Shown: positions 16,629 through 22,946 of the stretch, piece after piece
Layout: each line of letters opens with the position of its first letter
Numbering within the stretch: the first letter of the stretch is position 1
From: JALYRV01 sp040902895
GTDB taxonomy: Bacteria; Acidobacteriota; Vicinamibacteria; Vicinamibacterales; SCN-69-37
Direction of reading: 5' to 3'
DNA length: 64,000 bases
Assembly: GCA_040902895.1 (NCBI GenBank)
Contig: JBBDWL010000047.1
Coordinates: 1-64,000 of the forward strand
The notes under the pieces: model-generated
Told to the model about the DNA's origin: nothing
What the model saw: the letters and a program-made list of their open reading frames with translations, nothing else
The model's database searches: none
Made by a program: the position numbers and the translations under genes

Positions 16629-17566
16629 GGTATCCCCCGCATGTAGTACGGCGAATACCGGTGGAACGTGGCGTACTGCTTGAACATCTCGTTGCTCTCA
16701 GTCGGGTCCTCATCTATTCGATAACCGAGCGCCCGACGTAAAGTCCGTCCGGAACTCTGCCGCGCAGGCAAGAAGTCCTGGAGATACAGACGCTCCTTTG
16801 TGGTGAGTACGGGCACGGCGATTCGTTTCGGTGATGCCCAGTGCAGGCTCGCAAAGGGCCAATCTGCAAAGTGATCGCGAATCTCAGCTCTATCGACGCG
16901 TCGGCAGACGATTCCAGTGACCGTGAGCATCGGCGTCGCGTCGGCGTAGAAGAACGAGCACAGCGGCTGATAAGCAAACGGGTTCGTCCCAGGAAACGCG
17001 CGCTGGGCCGCGACACGCACCATCGTTTGAACGAGGCGGGCGAATCCCTCTTTGCTAGACGGTGGAGCGGCATTCGGATCCGGCAAAAGCGCGGCAAATT
17101 CCTGCTTGAAGGACTCCACCTGTTCTGGCCTGAGGTAATCAGCCGACCGGGATCGAAGAGTGATTTTGACCACGCTGTTTACTGCAACCTTCGACAGCAG
17201 GGCTTCGAAATCTGCTAGATCCGCATACGCGAGGCGCATGTAATCGAGCCAAAAGATGCTTTTCCGATCTCGCGATTGGTATTGCGCGATGAACGAATGG
17301 AGATCCGTTCGCCGTAGCCTTAGGTGTCGGCAGGGGAGATGAAACTTCTGCCGTTTGATGACCTCCGCATCGGTCTCAATCGACACCATGCGAATGTTTT
17401 CATCGACGTCGTAAAGTGATCGGAAGTCCTCCAAGTACGGCCCGCCGAGGCTGTGATACGTGTAGTCAGCCAGTCGTTCGCGCCGATCTAGGCGCCGAAG
17501 GACATCCATGAATGCCAGGCGATCGACCGCTTTATTCGGCCTGATCTGATAATTGAGCTGGCTCAC
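16625..17566 (-). CDS. Unknown 313-residue protein, Rossmann/methyltransferase-like
   Basis: Not recognised as a named family. Distinct conserved-looking blocks are NYQIRPNKAVDR (5-16), YHSLGGPYLEDFRSLY (37-52), MVSIETDAEVIKRQKF (60-75) and SIFWLDYM (103-110), followed by a hydrophobic strand VVKITLRSR. The spacing of a GG-rich loop, an acidic residue at the end of a strand (SIET) and a WLDY motif resembles a class-I methyltransferase fold, but no clear SAM motif is seen. It sits between the GHKL ATPase and the glycosylase with 4-base overlaps on both sides, so it is an integral operon member. Confidence 0.75.
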   Translation of the reverse strand: MSQLNYQIRPNKAVDRLAFMDVLRRLDRRERLADYTYHSLGGPYLEDFRSLYDVDENIRMVSIETDAEVIKRQKFHLPCRHLRLRRTDLHSFIAQYQSRDRKSIFWLDYMRLAYADLADFEALLSKVAVNSVVKITLRSRSADYLRPEQVESFKQEFAALLPDPNAAPPSSKEGFARLVQTMVRVAAQRAFPGTNPFAYQPLCSFFYADATPMLTVTGIVCRRVDRAEIRDHFADWPFASLHWASPKRIAVPVLTTKERLYLQDFLPARQSSGRTLRRALGYRIDEDPTESNEMFKQYATFHRYSPYYMRGIP

Positions 17567-18981
17567 CGCGTCGCCTCCCTCAGCGCCAATTCAAAACACT
17601 GCTCCCCGACCGCGGAGGGAGGCACGGCAGAATCCTCAAAGAGGTACTCTGACACTCGCCGAATCTCGTCGATGTCGCGGCTGAACGTGATCCTGCGAGT
17701 ACGCCCCTCGACGGCCTTGGGCATCGGCAGCGACGGCGTGTACTGCTGGCCGATCGGTACGGTGCGGCGCGTTGTGACGAAGGCGAGTTGACGTGCCCGC
17801 TCTTTTAGCTGCGTTAGCGCTAGCGCCTCTCCCTGCTTGATGTGCTGCTGTGACTCCTCGGCGAGCCCCTTCCATTTGTTTGTGTAATCGACGAACAGAC
17901 GCATGCCTTCTCGCATCTTGTTTTTGATTTGCAGATACAGCGCCGAAGACGCATCGACACCGCGCTTCGTCGTCGTGGTGGGCAGTTTCGAAGGGTCGTC
18001 GGATTTGAATTCGACAATCCCAGCAATGGCGATGAACTGATTGTGGTAGCGCGGCACGCTGGCTTCACCCCAGCCAGTCAACTCGGTGCGGTCGCAATAG
18101 AGAACTGCTCGCTCGTTGCAGACGATCGTCCATCCCGCATCGAGAGACGAGTATTTCGTTTCCTCCTGCTCACTGGCGGCTTCGTCTTGCGATGGAATGG
18201 GTCTAGTTAGACCGACTGCTAGAAACACGCTCACGTCGTCCGCTTCCGCTTTGAAGATAAACGGCTGGATCGCCGGTTGCTTGCTGCGAGGCTCTTTCCT
18301 TCCAAAGATCAGCTTGATCGGCTTGGGTTTAACACGTGTTCCGTTGATTGATACCGCAAAACCTCTCTCGATAATGAATGCATAGTGGGTCGCAATCATC
18401 CGACTCAGGTCGGATTCAAAGGCTTCAGCATTTTCGGTGAAGCGCGCCTTGATGCCCGGGTACAAATGACCGATGACAATCTCGGTGCCGTCCTTCTTTT
18501 TGGTGCGAGTCGCGGCGGCGACTGGAATGTCCCAGAGGTTCTCGTCGGCGAGCCATTTCGGAGTGATTTCAATTTCGTACCTGTCGTCGGCGTTCTGAGT
18601 GGAGATGAGGCAGTGACGGCCCATCTTGAACATCGCCCGCTTCAAACCAATCCCGTAGACGCCGATCGTGCCCGGAGCGCGATCGGAACGATTCGGATCT
18701 GGTCCCATTCGAAAGGCGTAGTTATATAACTTCCAGGGAATGCCGCCACAGTTGTCCGAGATCGAAAAGGAGTCTTTGTTGAATTCGATCTCCGCCTTGT
18801 AGCCGGCGTACGGTTGATCTCCGTCCGTGCCGTTCTGTCGATGGATTCCATCGACACAGTTGTCGAGGAGGTCGAGGATCGCTTCTTCGAGGGTTATGTC
18901 GCGCGTGAGCATCGACACGAAGAACGACTTGACGGGCGATGCGTCGACCGATGGGTATTCCTTATCTGCTGTGGCCGCCAT
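17563..18981 (-). CDS. GHKL-family ATPase (MORC-like), operon arm
   Basis: 472 residues. N box LEEAILDLLDNCVDG (31-45), G1 ISDNCGGIP (74-82) and G2 GTIGVYGIGLKRAMFKMG (104-121) form a complete GHKL ATP site. It differs clearly from the facing ATPase (DNCGG instead of DDGCG), so the two are not recent duplicates. A central domain carries a nuclear-protein-like basic patch (RVKPKPIKLIFGRKEPRSK), and the last 120 residues are helical and charged. No kinase or membrane features. Probably an ATP-driven DNA clamp or switch of the modification system. It follows the HTH gene by 21 bases. Confidence 0.85.
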   Translation of the reverse strand: MAATADKEYPSVDASPVKSFFVSMLTRDITLEEAILDLLDNCVDGIHRQNGTDGDQPYAGYKAEIEFNKDSFSISDNCGGIPWKLYNYAFRMGPDPNRSDRAPGTIGVYGIGLKRAMFKMGRHCLISTQNADDRYEIEITPKWLADENLWDIPVAAATRTKKKDGTEIVIGHLYPGIKARFTENAEAFESDLSRMIATHYAFIIERGFAVSINGTRVKPKPIKLIFGRKEPRSKQPAIQPFIFKAEADDVSVFLAVGLTRPIPSQDEAASEQEETKYSSLDAGWTIVCNERAVLYCDRTELTGWGEASVPRYHNQFIAIAGIVEFKSDDPSKLPTTTTKRGVDASSALYLQIKNKMREGMRLFVDYTNKWKGLAEESQQHIKQGEALALTQLKERARQLAFVTTRRTVPIGQQYTPSLPMPKAVEGRTRRITFSRDIDEIRRVSEYLFEDSAVPPSAVGEQCFELALREATR

Positions 18982-19002
18982 CGAGCTGCTCCTGATCGAG
19001 AT

Positions 19003-19239
19003 CTAAGACCGTTCAAGTTTGGCGATGATGCCAGCGGGGTTGAGTGATAGGGCGCGCGCAACCTCAATGAATTCAAGAACATCCAGGCGCCGCTCTCCAC
19101 GTTCGAACTTGGAGACGAACGACTGCGGACGTCCAAGCTTCTTCGCAAGAGCCACTTGGGTTACGCCTGCCGCGCGGCGTGCTTCGACGAGAACCCTTCG
19201 AAATTGTTCGTGCTTACGGGTGAAGGCCGACCTCGTCAC
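19003..19239 (-). CDS. Xre-type HTH controller protein
   Basis: 78 residues from the GTG at 19239, the size of restriction-modification C proteins. The helix-turn-helix runs AAGVTQVALAKKLGRPQSF through VSKFERGERRLDV (23-54). The open frame extends to 19299, but that extension is the translated operator palindrome, so the shorter start is preferred. First gene of the operon with GHKL ATPase, unknown protein, glycosylase and methyltransferase. C proteins typically delay nuclease or effector expression until the host is methylated; here it probably times both arms of the locus. Confidence 0.82.
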   Translation of the reverse strand: MTRSAFTRKHEQFRRVLVEARRAAGVTQVALAKKLGRPQSFVSKFERGERRLDVLEFIEVARALSLNPAGIIAKLERS

Positions 19240-19254
19240 CGGGGCAGTCTCTAT

Positions 19255-19280
19255 CCCGTCTTGGAATATCCCAAAACGGG
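19255..19280. promoter_or_regulatory. Palindromic operator of the controller protein
   Basis: CCCGTCTTGG (19255-19264), 6-base spacer, CCAAAACGGG (19271-19280): an inverted repeat with 9 of 10 positions matched, 15 bases upstream of the HTH start. The right half plus flanks (15 bases) recurs exactly, inverted, at 12162-12176. Size and placement match C-box operators of restriction-modification systems. Confidence 0.7.
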
Positions 19281-19373
19281 TTCGCACCCCCACCCCCACC
19301 CCACGACAGTTCCACGCTGGAGACCGCGTGAGGCGACGCGGTGGCCGCGCAGTTCGGTGATCGACTTGGACGG

Positions 19374-19388
19374 CTGACGTGACGTCAG
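19374..19388. repeat. Inverted repeat CTGACG-TGA-CGTCAG
   Basis: Perfect 6-base arms around a 3-base spacer, overlapping the stop codon of the 19385 gene and about 135 bases upstream of the HTH start. Could be a second operator or a weak terminator stem; no U-tract follows. Confidence 0.35.
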
Positions 19389-19771
19389 TCGAACGCCCAG
19401 AGAACTTCCACGGGAGAGGAATCCTTCACTTCAAGCGCCTTCCCCCGTCCGGCGTACGTGAACGGATCCCTCGTGTTCGTTCGCCAGAAAATGTGAACCG
19501 GAGTCGCCGGGTCTACGAGTCGCCTTACTTGCGGCTGGCGGGTCGATGACCCCGTCTTGGCGAACCAACGAAGGTGGCTGCCCTCCCGCGCGTTGGCGTA
19601 GTCGTGGCCCGTACGCCCGGCGGTACCGACATTGGCGAAGACGCACGCAGCCCCTCCGTGCTCGTGGTACCCCGTGAACCAGTTTCCGCCCCACGTGTGC
19701 TCTGGCAGCCCGAGCAGTCGAAGAACGTCTCGCTGCGTGTAAAGCGCTCCGCGTTTGAAGAGAACCGACAT
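19385..19771 (-). CDS. DUF3427-like restriction-associated domain protein
   Basis: 128 residues forming a single small domain: LYTQRDVLRLLGLPE, NWFTGYHEHGGAACVFANVG, RTGHDYAN, LRWFAKTGSS and, at the C terminus, PFTYAGRGKALEV. These blocks resemble the DUF3427-type domain found at the C-terminal end of restriction helicases and HNH-type nucleases; identification is from memory of the pattern. As a stand-alone gene it could be a DNA-recognition module or the surviving end of a larger nuclease. It lies directly upstream of the HTH-GHKL operon on the same strand. Confidence 0.6.
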   Translation of the reverse strand: MSVLFKRGALYTQRDVLRLLGLPEHTWGGNWFTGYHEHGGAACVFANVGTAGRTGHDYANAREGSHLRWFAKTGSSTRQPQVRRLVDPATPVHIFWRTNTRDPFTYAGRGKALEVKDSSPVEVLWAFD

Positions 19772-19831
19772 AAGCAGGGACCTGAGACTCGCCAGTCGTA
19801 AATCCGTACCCGAATCGCTCTGTTCGCAGAT

Positions 19832-20002
19832 GTGGCGAGAGACGCGGGGATCGGAACGCGGGGAATCTCGTCCAAAACGATAGCCGAAATTGTTCGGGAT
19901 GCACTAGCAGCGGCAGGAGCGGGCGAAGGCTCCGCCACGGTCAGCATGGTTCACGAGTATCTGGAGACGGTGGAGCCGCGTGCGCCCAGCGCGCCTGGTT
20001 GA
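19832..20002 (+). CDS. Possible small protein (weak)
   Basis: A GTG-initiated frame of 56 codons reads VARDAGIGTRGISS, then IAEIVRDALAAAGAG and VSMVHEYLETVEPR. Composition and helix pattern look protein-like, and it fills an otherwise empty stretch (19772-20140), but no homology or ribosome site supports it. It may be a remnant. The same stretch also holds TGTCTA/TAGACA inverted arms at 20005-20022, a possible operator. Confidence 0.25.
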   Translation: MARDAGIGTRGISSKTIAEIVRDALAAAGAGEGSATVSMVHEYLETVEPRAPSAPG

Positions 20003-20140
20003 CGTGTCTATGTTAGTAGACAGCTAGAAGCGCGACCCCTATATAGACATTGATGACGGCTCGGCACCTCCGACGCATTCTGGGGGCTGCGTCGACGCGC
20101 AAACTGGCGACAAGCCGAACCTGCTTGGGCGCTCCGCTCG

Positions 20141-20437
20141 CTAACCACACTTGTACTTCCTTACAGCGATTACAAGGACACTGCCAAGAAAGAGGAACGC
20201 CGCAATTATCGGCAAACTGCTGGAGTCCTGATCCCGCGAGTCAGACGTCTCGTCTGTCGAGGTCGAGGGCATGTCGGTCGTTTGTCCAACAACTACATCT
20301 CGGAAGATTGCGCTCGTTCGTCCATTCCCTCGTAGTAGTAGATTGATAAGCTTTACGTCGCCAGATACCGGGCCGAGTTCAATCTCCGACCTGACAACGG
20401 CGTCCGGGCGGAACATCCGCCGGCTATGCCCTCGCAC
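20141..20437 (-). CDS. Small tail-anchored membrane protein
   Basis: Up to 98 residues. A beta-rich N-terminal part (VVRSEIELGPVSGDVKL) is joined by a Ser/Thr/Asp linker (DMPSTSTDETSDSRDQDSSS) to one C-terminal membrane helix (LPIIAAFLFLGSVLVIAV) and a basic tail. The layout is coherent, which argues for a real gene. The start is uncertain: GTG at 20437 sits directly after AGGAG; ATG at 20416 is the alternative. It follows the 67-residue gene by 3 bases. Function unknown. Confidence 0.5.
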   Translation of the reverse strand: MRGHSRRMFRPDAVVRSEIELGPVSGDVKLINLLLRGNGRTSAIFRDVVVGQTTDMPSTSTDETSDSRDQDSSSLPIIAAFLFLGSVLVIAVRKYKCG

Positions 20438-20440
20438 CTC

Positions 20441-20644
20441 CTACGCTTGCCACGGTCGAAATGGATTGACCGCGTCGAGGTCGTACTTTTCCGCGAACCA
20501 GCGCACGAACTCCTCTGGCGATTCGCCCGCCTGGAATGCAGCCTGCAACGGTTCGACGTCGCCCGCCAAGTCTGGCCAGCTACACGCTAGATGCACCCGA
20601 CAAAGTGCATCAACCCTCTCAGACCACTCTTGAAAGGCGTCCAT
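20441..20644 (-). CDS. Small conserved-looking cytoplasmic protein
   Basis: 67 residues: acidic, Trp/Phe-rich and helical, with LQAAFQAGESPEEFVRWFAEKYDL as its core. The pattern G-x-SPEEFV-x-WFAEKYDL looks like a small conserved domain that I cannot name. ATG start at 20644. It is followed directly by the tail-anchored protein, so the two may act together inside the defence island. Confidence 0.55.
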   Translation of the reverse strand: MDAFQEWSERVDALCRVHLACSWPDLAGDVEPLQAAFQAGESPEEFVRWFAEKYDLDAVNPFRPWQA

Positions 20645-20732
20645 GGCCGCCCATGCTACCCAGGGTCATCTGCTGGAACAACCGTCGATTGACGCTCGGA
20701 CAAATCCCTTCCAAACAGGCTAGGATTCGACC

Positions 20733-21575
20733 GTGCCTCCGCAGCCTTGGTCCGTCCCGGAAGTCGAGGCGACCGTCGCAGCCTACTTTGAGATGCTGCG
20801 GCTGGAGCTTGCGGGCATTCCCTACCAGAAATCCGACTTCAACTCCCGGCTGAGAACGGTCCTTGACAATCGGAGCAAGGCGGCCGTCGAGTACAAGTTC
20901 CAGAACATCTCCGCGGTGCTCATCAATCAGGGGCAGGGATACATTCGTGGCTACCTGCCGGCACAGAACTACCAACGTATGCTCGAGACCGCCGTACTCG
21001 AGTGGCTCGAGGGCGCCGATCAACTGGTCGATGTCATCGACACAAGTCCAGTGCTGAATCCACCTGACGCCGCGGCGTCGCCGGCCTTCTCCGCGCTCGT
21101 CTCCTCACCGCCAGAACGTGCCCGCGCGGCGCGTGAGCCCCAGTTCAAAGCCGGACGGATCGACTTTGTGCGGCGTGATGCCGAGAACCGGGCGCTGGGG
21201 CAGCGCGGTGAAGAATTCGCCTTCGATCTCGAACGGCAGCGGCTGCATGACGAGGCCGGACGTCCGGACCTTGCTCGGCGTGTCCGCTGGGTGGCGCGCG
21301 ACGAGGGTGACGGCCTTGGTTATGACATTTCTTCGTTTGCCGCCAGCGGCGAAGCGCGATTGATTGAAGTCAAGACCACTGGTCTCGGGAAGTACTTTCC
21401 GTTCGCGCTCACGCGAAACGAGCTCGATTGCTCGCGCCGCGAACGGGAACGCTATCAGCTGTATCGATTCTTCGACTTCGGACGCTCGACTGGTCTCTAC
21501 GTTCTTGACGGCGCGCTTGACGATGTCTGCATCCTGACGCCGACGATGTTTCGCGCGTCAGCAGGCAAGGCCTGA
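20733..21575 (+). CDS. DUF3883-domain protein, restriction-endonuclease-like
   Basis: 280 residues from GTG at 20733. The N-terminal 90 residues (WSVPEVEATVAAYFEMLRLEL, KSDFNSRLRTVL, YKFQNISAVL) form a helical module often seen in front of DUF3883. The C-terminal DUF3883 domain (about 155-270) contains GYDISSF, LIEVKTTG and FALTRNELDCSRRERERYQLYRFFDF. The Asp ... Glu-Val-Lys arrangement fits a PD-(D/E)xK nuclease core. DUF3883 proteins are common in defence islands. This is the best nuclease candidate near the methyltransferase locus, but it is about 1.5 kb from it and separately transcribed. Confidence 0.75.
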   Translation: MPPQPWSVPEVEATVAAYFEMLRLELAGIPYQKSDFNSRLRTVLDNRSKAAVEYKFQNISAVLINQGQGYIRGYLPAQNYQRMLETAVLEWLEGADQLVDVIDTSPVLNPPDAAASPAFSALVSSPPERARAAREPQFKAGRIDFVRRDAENRALGQRGEEFAFDLERQRLHDEAGRPDLARRVRWVARDEGDGLGYDISSFAASGEARLIEVKTTGLGKYFPFALTRNELDCSRRERERYQLYRFFDFGRSTGLYVLDGALDDVCILTPTMFRASAGKA

Positions 21576-21678
21576 GCCCTCGTGCTGCCAAGCCGACGGG
21601 GGCCGATTCACGACCCGCGCCTGAAGCCCTTGTGTACGCTGCCCGCCGGAGCTGAAGCTCAGGCCTACGGTTGGGGCT

Positions 21679-21870
21679 GACAACAGCCACCGTTTCCCGC
21701 GTTGCCCCAGCCACAGCGCCGAGCGGTATCGTGCGAGCGAACGTCGCCAGCCGCCCTTTCCGATTCACAGCAAGCCCCAGCAGGTAGATGTCCGTCAGCT
21801 GCTTCGCGCCTCCCGCGCCGGAGAGATCGAAGGGCGCATCGCGCAGCGAGATCGCATCGCGCCAGAACTG
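21679..21870 (-). pseudogene. VapC (PIN toxin) C-terminal remnant
   Basis: Reads QFWRDAISLRD, TDIYLLGLAVNRKGRLATF and RTIPLGAVAGATRETVAVV, nearly identical to the last 60 residues of the intact PIN toxin at 34265-34705. Homology stops abruptly at 21870, upstream of which an in-frame stop appears; the N-terminal half with the first catalytic Asp is gone. The normal stop codon is also lost. The stretch 21576-21678 between this and the DUF3883 gene holds only a degenerate GGCCTAC-type repeat. Confidence 0.8.
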
Positions 21871-21872
21871 AT

Positions 21873-21959
21873 AGCATCCGGATCATCGATCAGTTTCGGA
21901 TTACTTTCCGCTGGGAACAGGGGCATGCCTACGAAGTCCGCGTCGAAGACTATCACTAA
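21873..21959 (+). pseudogene. HigB toxin C-terminal remnant
   Basis: The frame reads SIRIIDQFRITFRWEQGHAY and then EVRVEDYH before a TAA, the standard last 28 residues of HigB-type RelE-fold toxins. Nothing upstream of SIR is HigB-like. Its end overlaps the higA start in the usual higBA spacing. The break abuts the VapC remnant on the other strand to within 3 bases. Confidence 0.8.
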
Positions 21960-22230
21960 AGATCCGGACTGGCTGGGACCGGCGATTTCACCCGGCGAGA
22001 TTCTGCTCGAGGAGTTTCTGAAGCCGCTCGCACTCTCCCAGGTCGAGGCGGCATCACGGCTGGAGATCTCGCTGAACAGGCTCAACGAGATTGTCCTGGG
22101 AAAGCGGCGCATCACGGCCGACACCGCCCTGAGGCTGTCGCGACTTCTGAAGACCTCCGCCCAGTTCTGGATGCGGCTGCAGGCCGATTGGAACCTGCAC
22201 GAGGCGATCAAGGCCCGAAAAGCCTCCTGA
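21925..22230 (+). CDS. higA: HigA-family antitoxin, orphaned
   Basis: 101 residues with the HigA signature: WLGPAISPGEILLEEFLKPL, then an Xre helix-turn-helix (LALSQVEAASRLEISLNRLNEIV) and KRRITADTALRLSRLLKTSAQFW. HigA neutralises the mRNA interferase HigB and represses its operon. Only the last 28 residues of HigB remain, so the antitoxin survives without a partner; it could act in trans on another HigB or be drifting. Confidence 0.88.
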   Translation: MPTKSASKTITKDPDWLGPAISPGEILLEEFLKPLALSQVEAASRLEISLNRLNEIVLGKRRITADTALRLSRLLKTSAQFWMRLQADWNLHEAIKARKAS

Positions 22231-22301
22231 CCGCTAGCCGGAGACAATCACCAGCGCCTGCCACCCGTAACGTACCAGCCTCGCCGCTTCATACTCTCAG
22301 C

Positions 22302-22946
22302 ATGAGGCACACACTCCTTTCCACGTTACTCCTCGTCAGCCTGGCGGTCCCTGCGGCGGCCCAGAGCCCGGCCGCCCCGCTCACGATGGTGAAGGCGGAC
22401 GGGCTGCCGACGGTCTTTCTCACCGACCTCCAGGGCGCGGAGCATCGCGGGCAGCTGATCCGCGTGGCCCCGGACGAGGTCGTCCTGCTCGGGACCAGCG
22501 GCGAGCGTACGTTCAGGCGCAAGGTTCTGATGCGGTACTTCGACGCCAGTGCCCTCGCAAAGCGGTACCTCATTGAGGCGGGCAGTGCAGAGGTCACGGA
22601 GCGTCTCGAACATCCGGCATCCACCAGCAGGCTGTCGGCAGTCGAAGTGGCTTCGGCAATCGTGCGCCGTTCGCGCGAGGACAAGTACTCGCGGGAAGAT
22701 CGGGACCGGGCACTGCAGGCGCTGTCGCGCGATCTGGAAGACATGCTCGTCGTCGAATTGAGTGCGGACGTCGCGGCACTCGCGGCAAGGCTTCTTGTCA
22801 GTCACCCCGTTCGATCATCGGATGCGATCCATCTCGCAAGTTGTCTGGCACTTGGCGCCGGCCTCGGCGCCGACATCCCATTCGTCGTCTTCGATGCCCG
22901 GCTCCGTGCCGCAGCCACAGCCGAGGACCTCCTGGTGGAACCATGA
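22302..22946 (+). CDS. Chimeric ORF: secreted-protein N terminus fused to VapC PIN toxin
   Basis: 215 codons. Residues 1-20 are a signal peptide (MRHTLLSTLLLVSLAVPAAA); 21-76 are a small domain (VFLTDLQGAEHRGQLIRV) like the start of other secreted proteins of such genomes. At codon 77 the sequence changes to MRYFDASALAKRYLIEAGS, the canonical N terminus of a PIN toxin, which continues with SRLSAVEVASAIVRR, SSDAIHLASCLALG and FVVFDARL. The PIN gene on its own would be 22530-22946. No antitoxin precedes it. This looks like a recombination junction; the toxin may be made from the internal ATG or be exported and inactive. Its stop overlaps the nucleotidase start. Confidence 0.75.
   Translation: MRHTLLSTLLLVSLAVPAAAQSPAAPLTMVKADGLPTVFLTDLQGAEHRGQLIRVAPDEVVLLGTSGERTFRRKVLMRYFDASALAKRYLIEAGSAEVTERLEHPASTSRLSAVEVASAIVRRSREDKYSREDRDRALQALSRDLEDMLVVELSADVAALAARLLVSHPVRSSDAIHLASCLALGAGLGADIPFVVFDARLRAAATAEDLLVEP

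Noticed and set aside
20005..20049. TGTCTA/TAGACA repeats as an attachment site or promoter
   Set aside because: Only 6-base arms plus one extra copy, no matching sequence at the other island border, and no clear gene start beside them.
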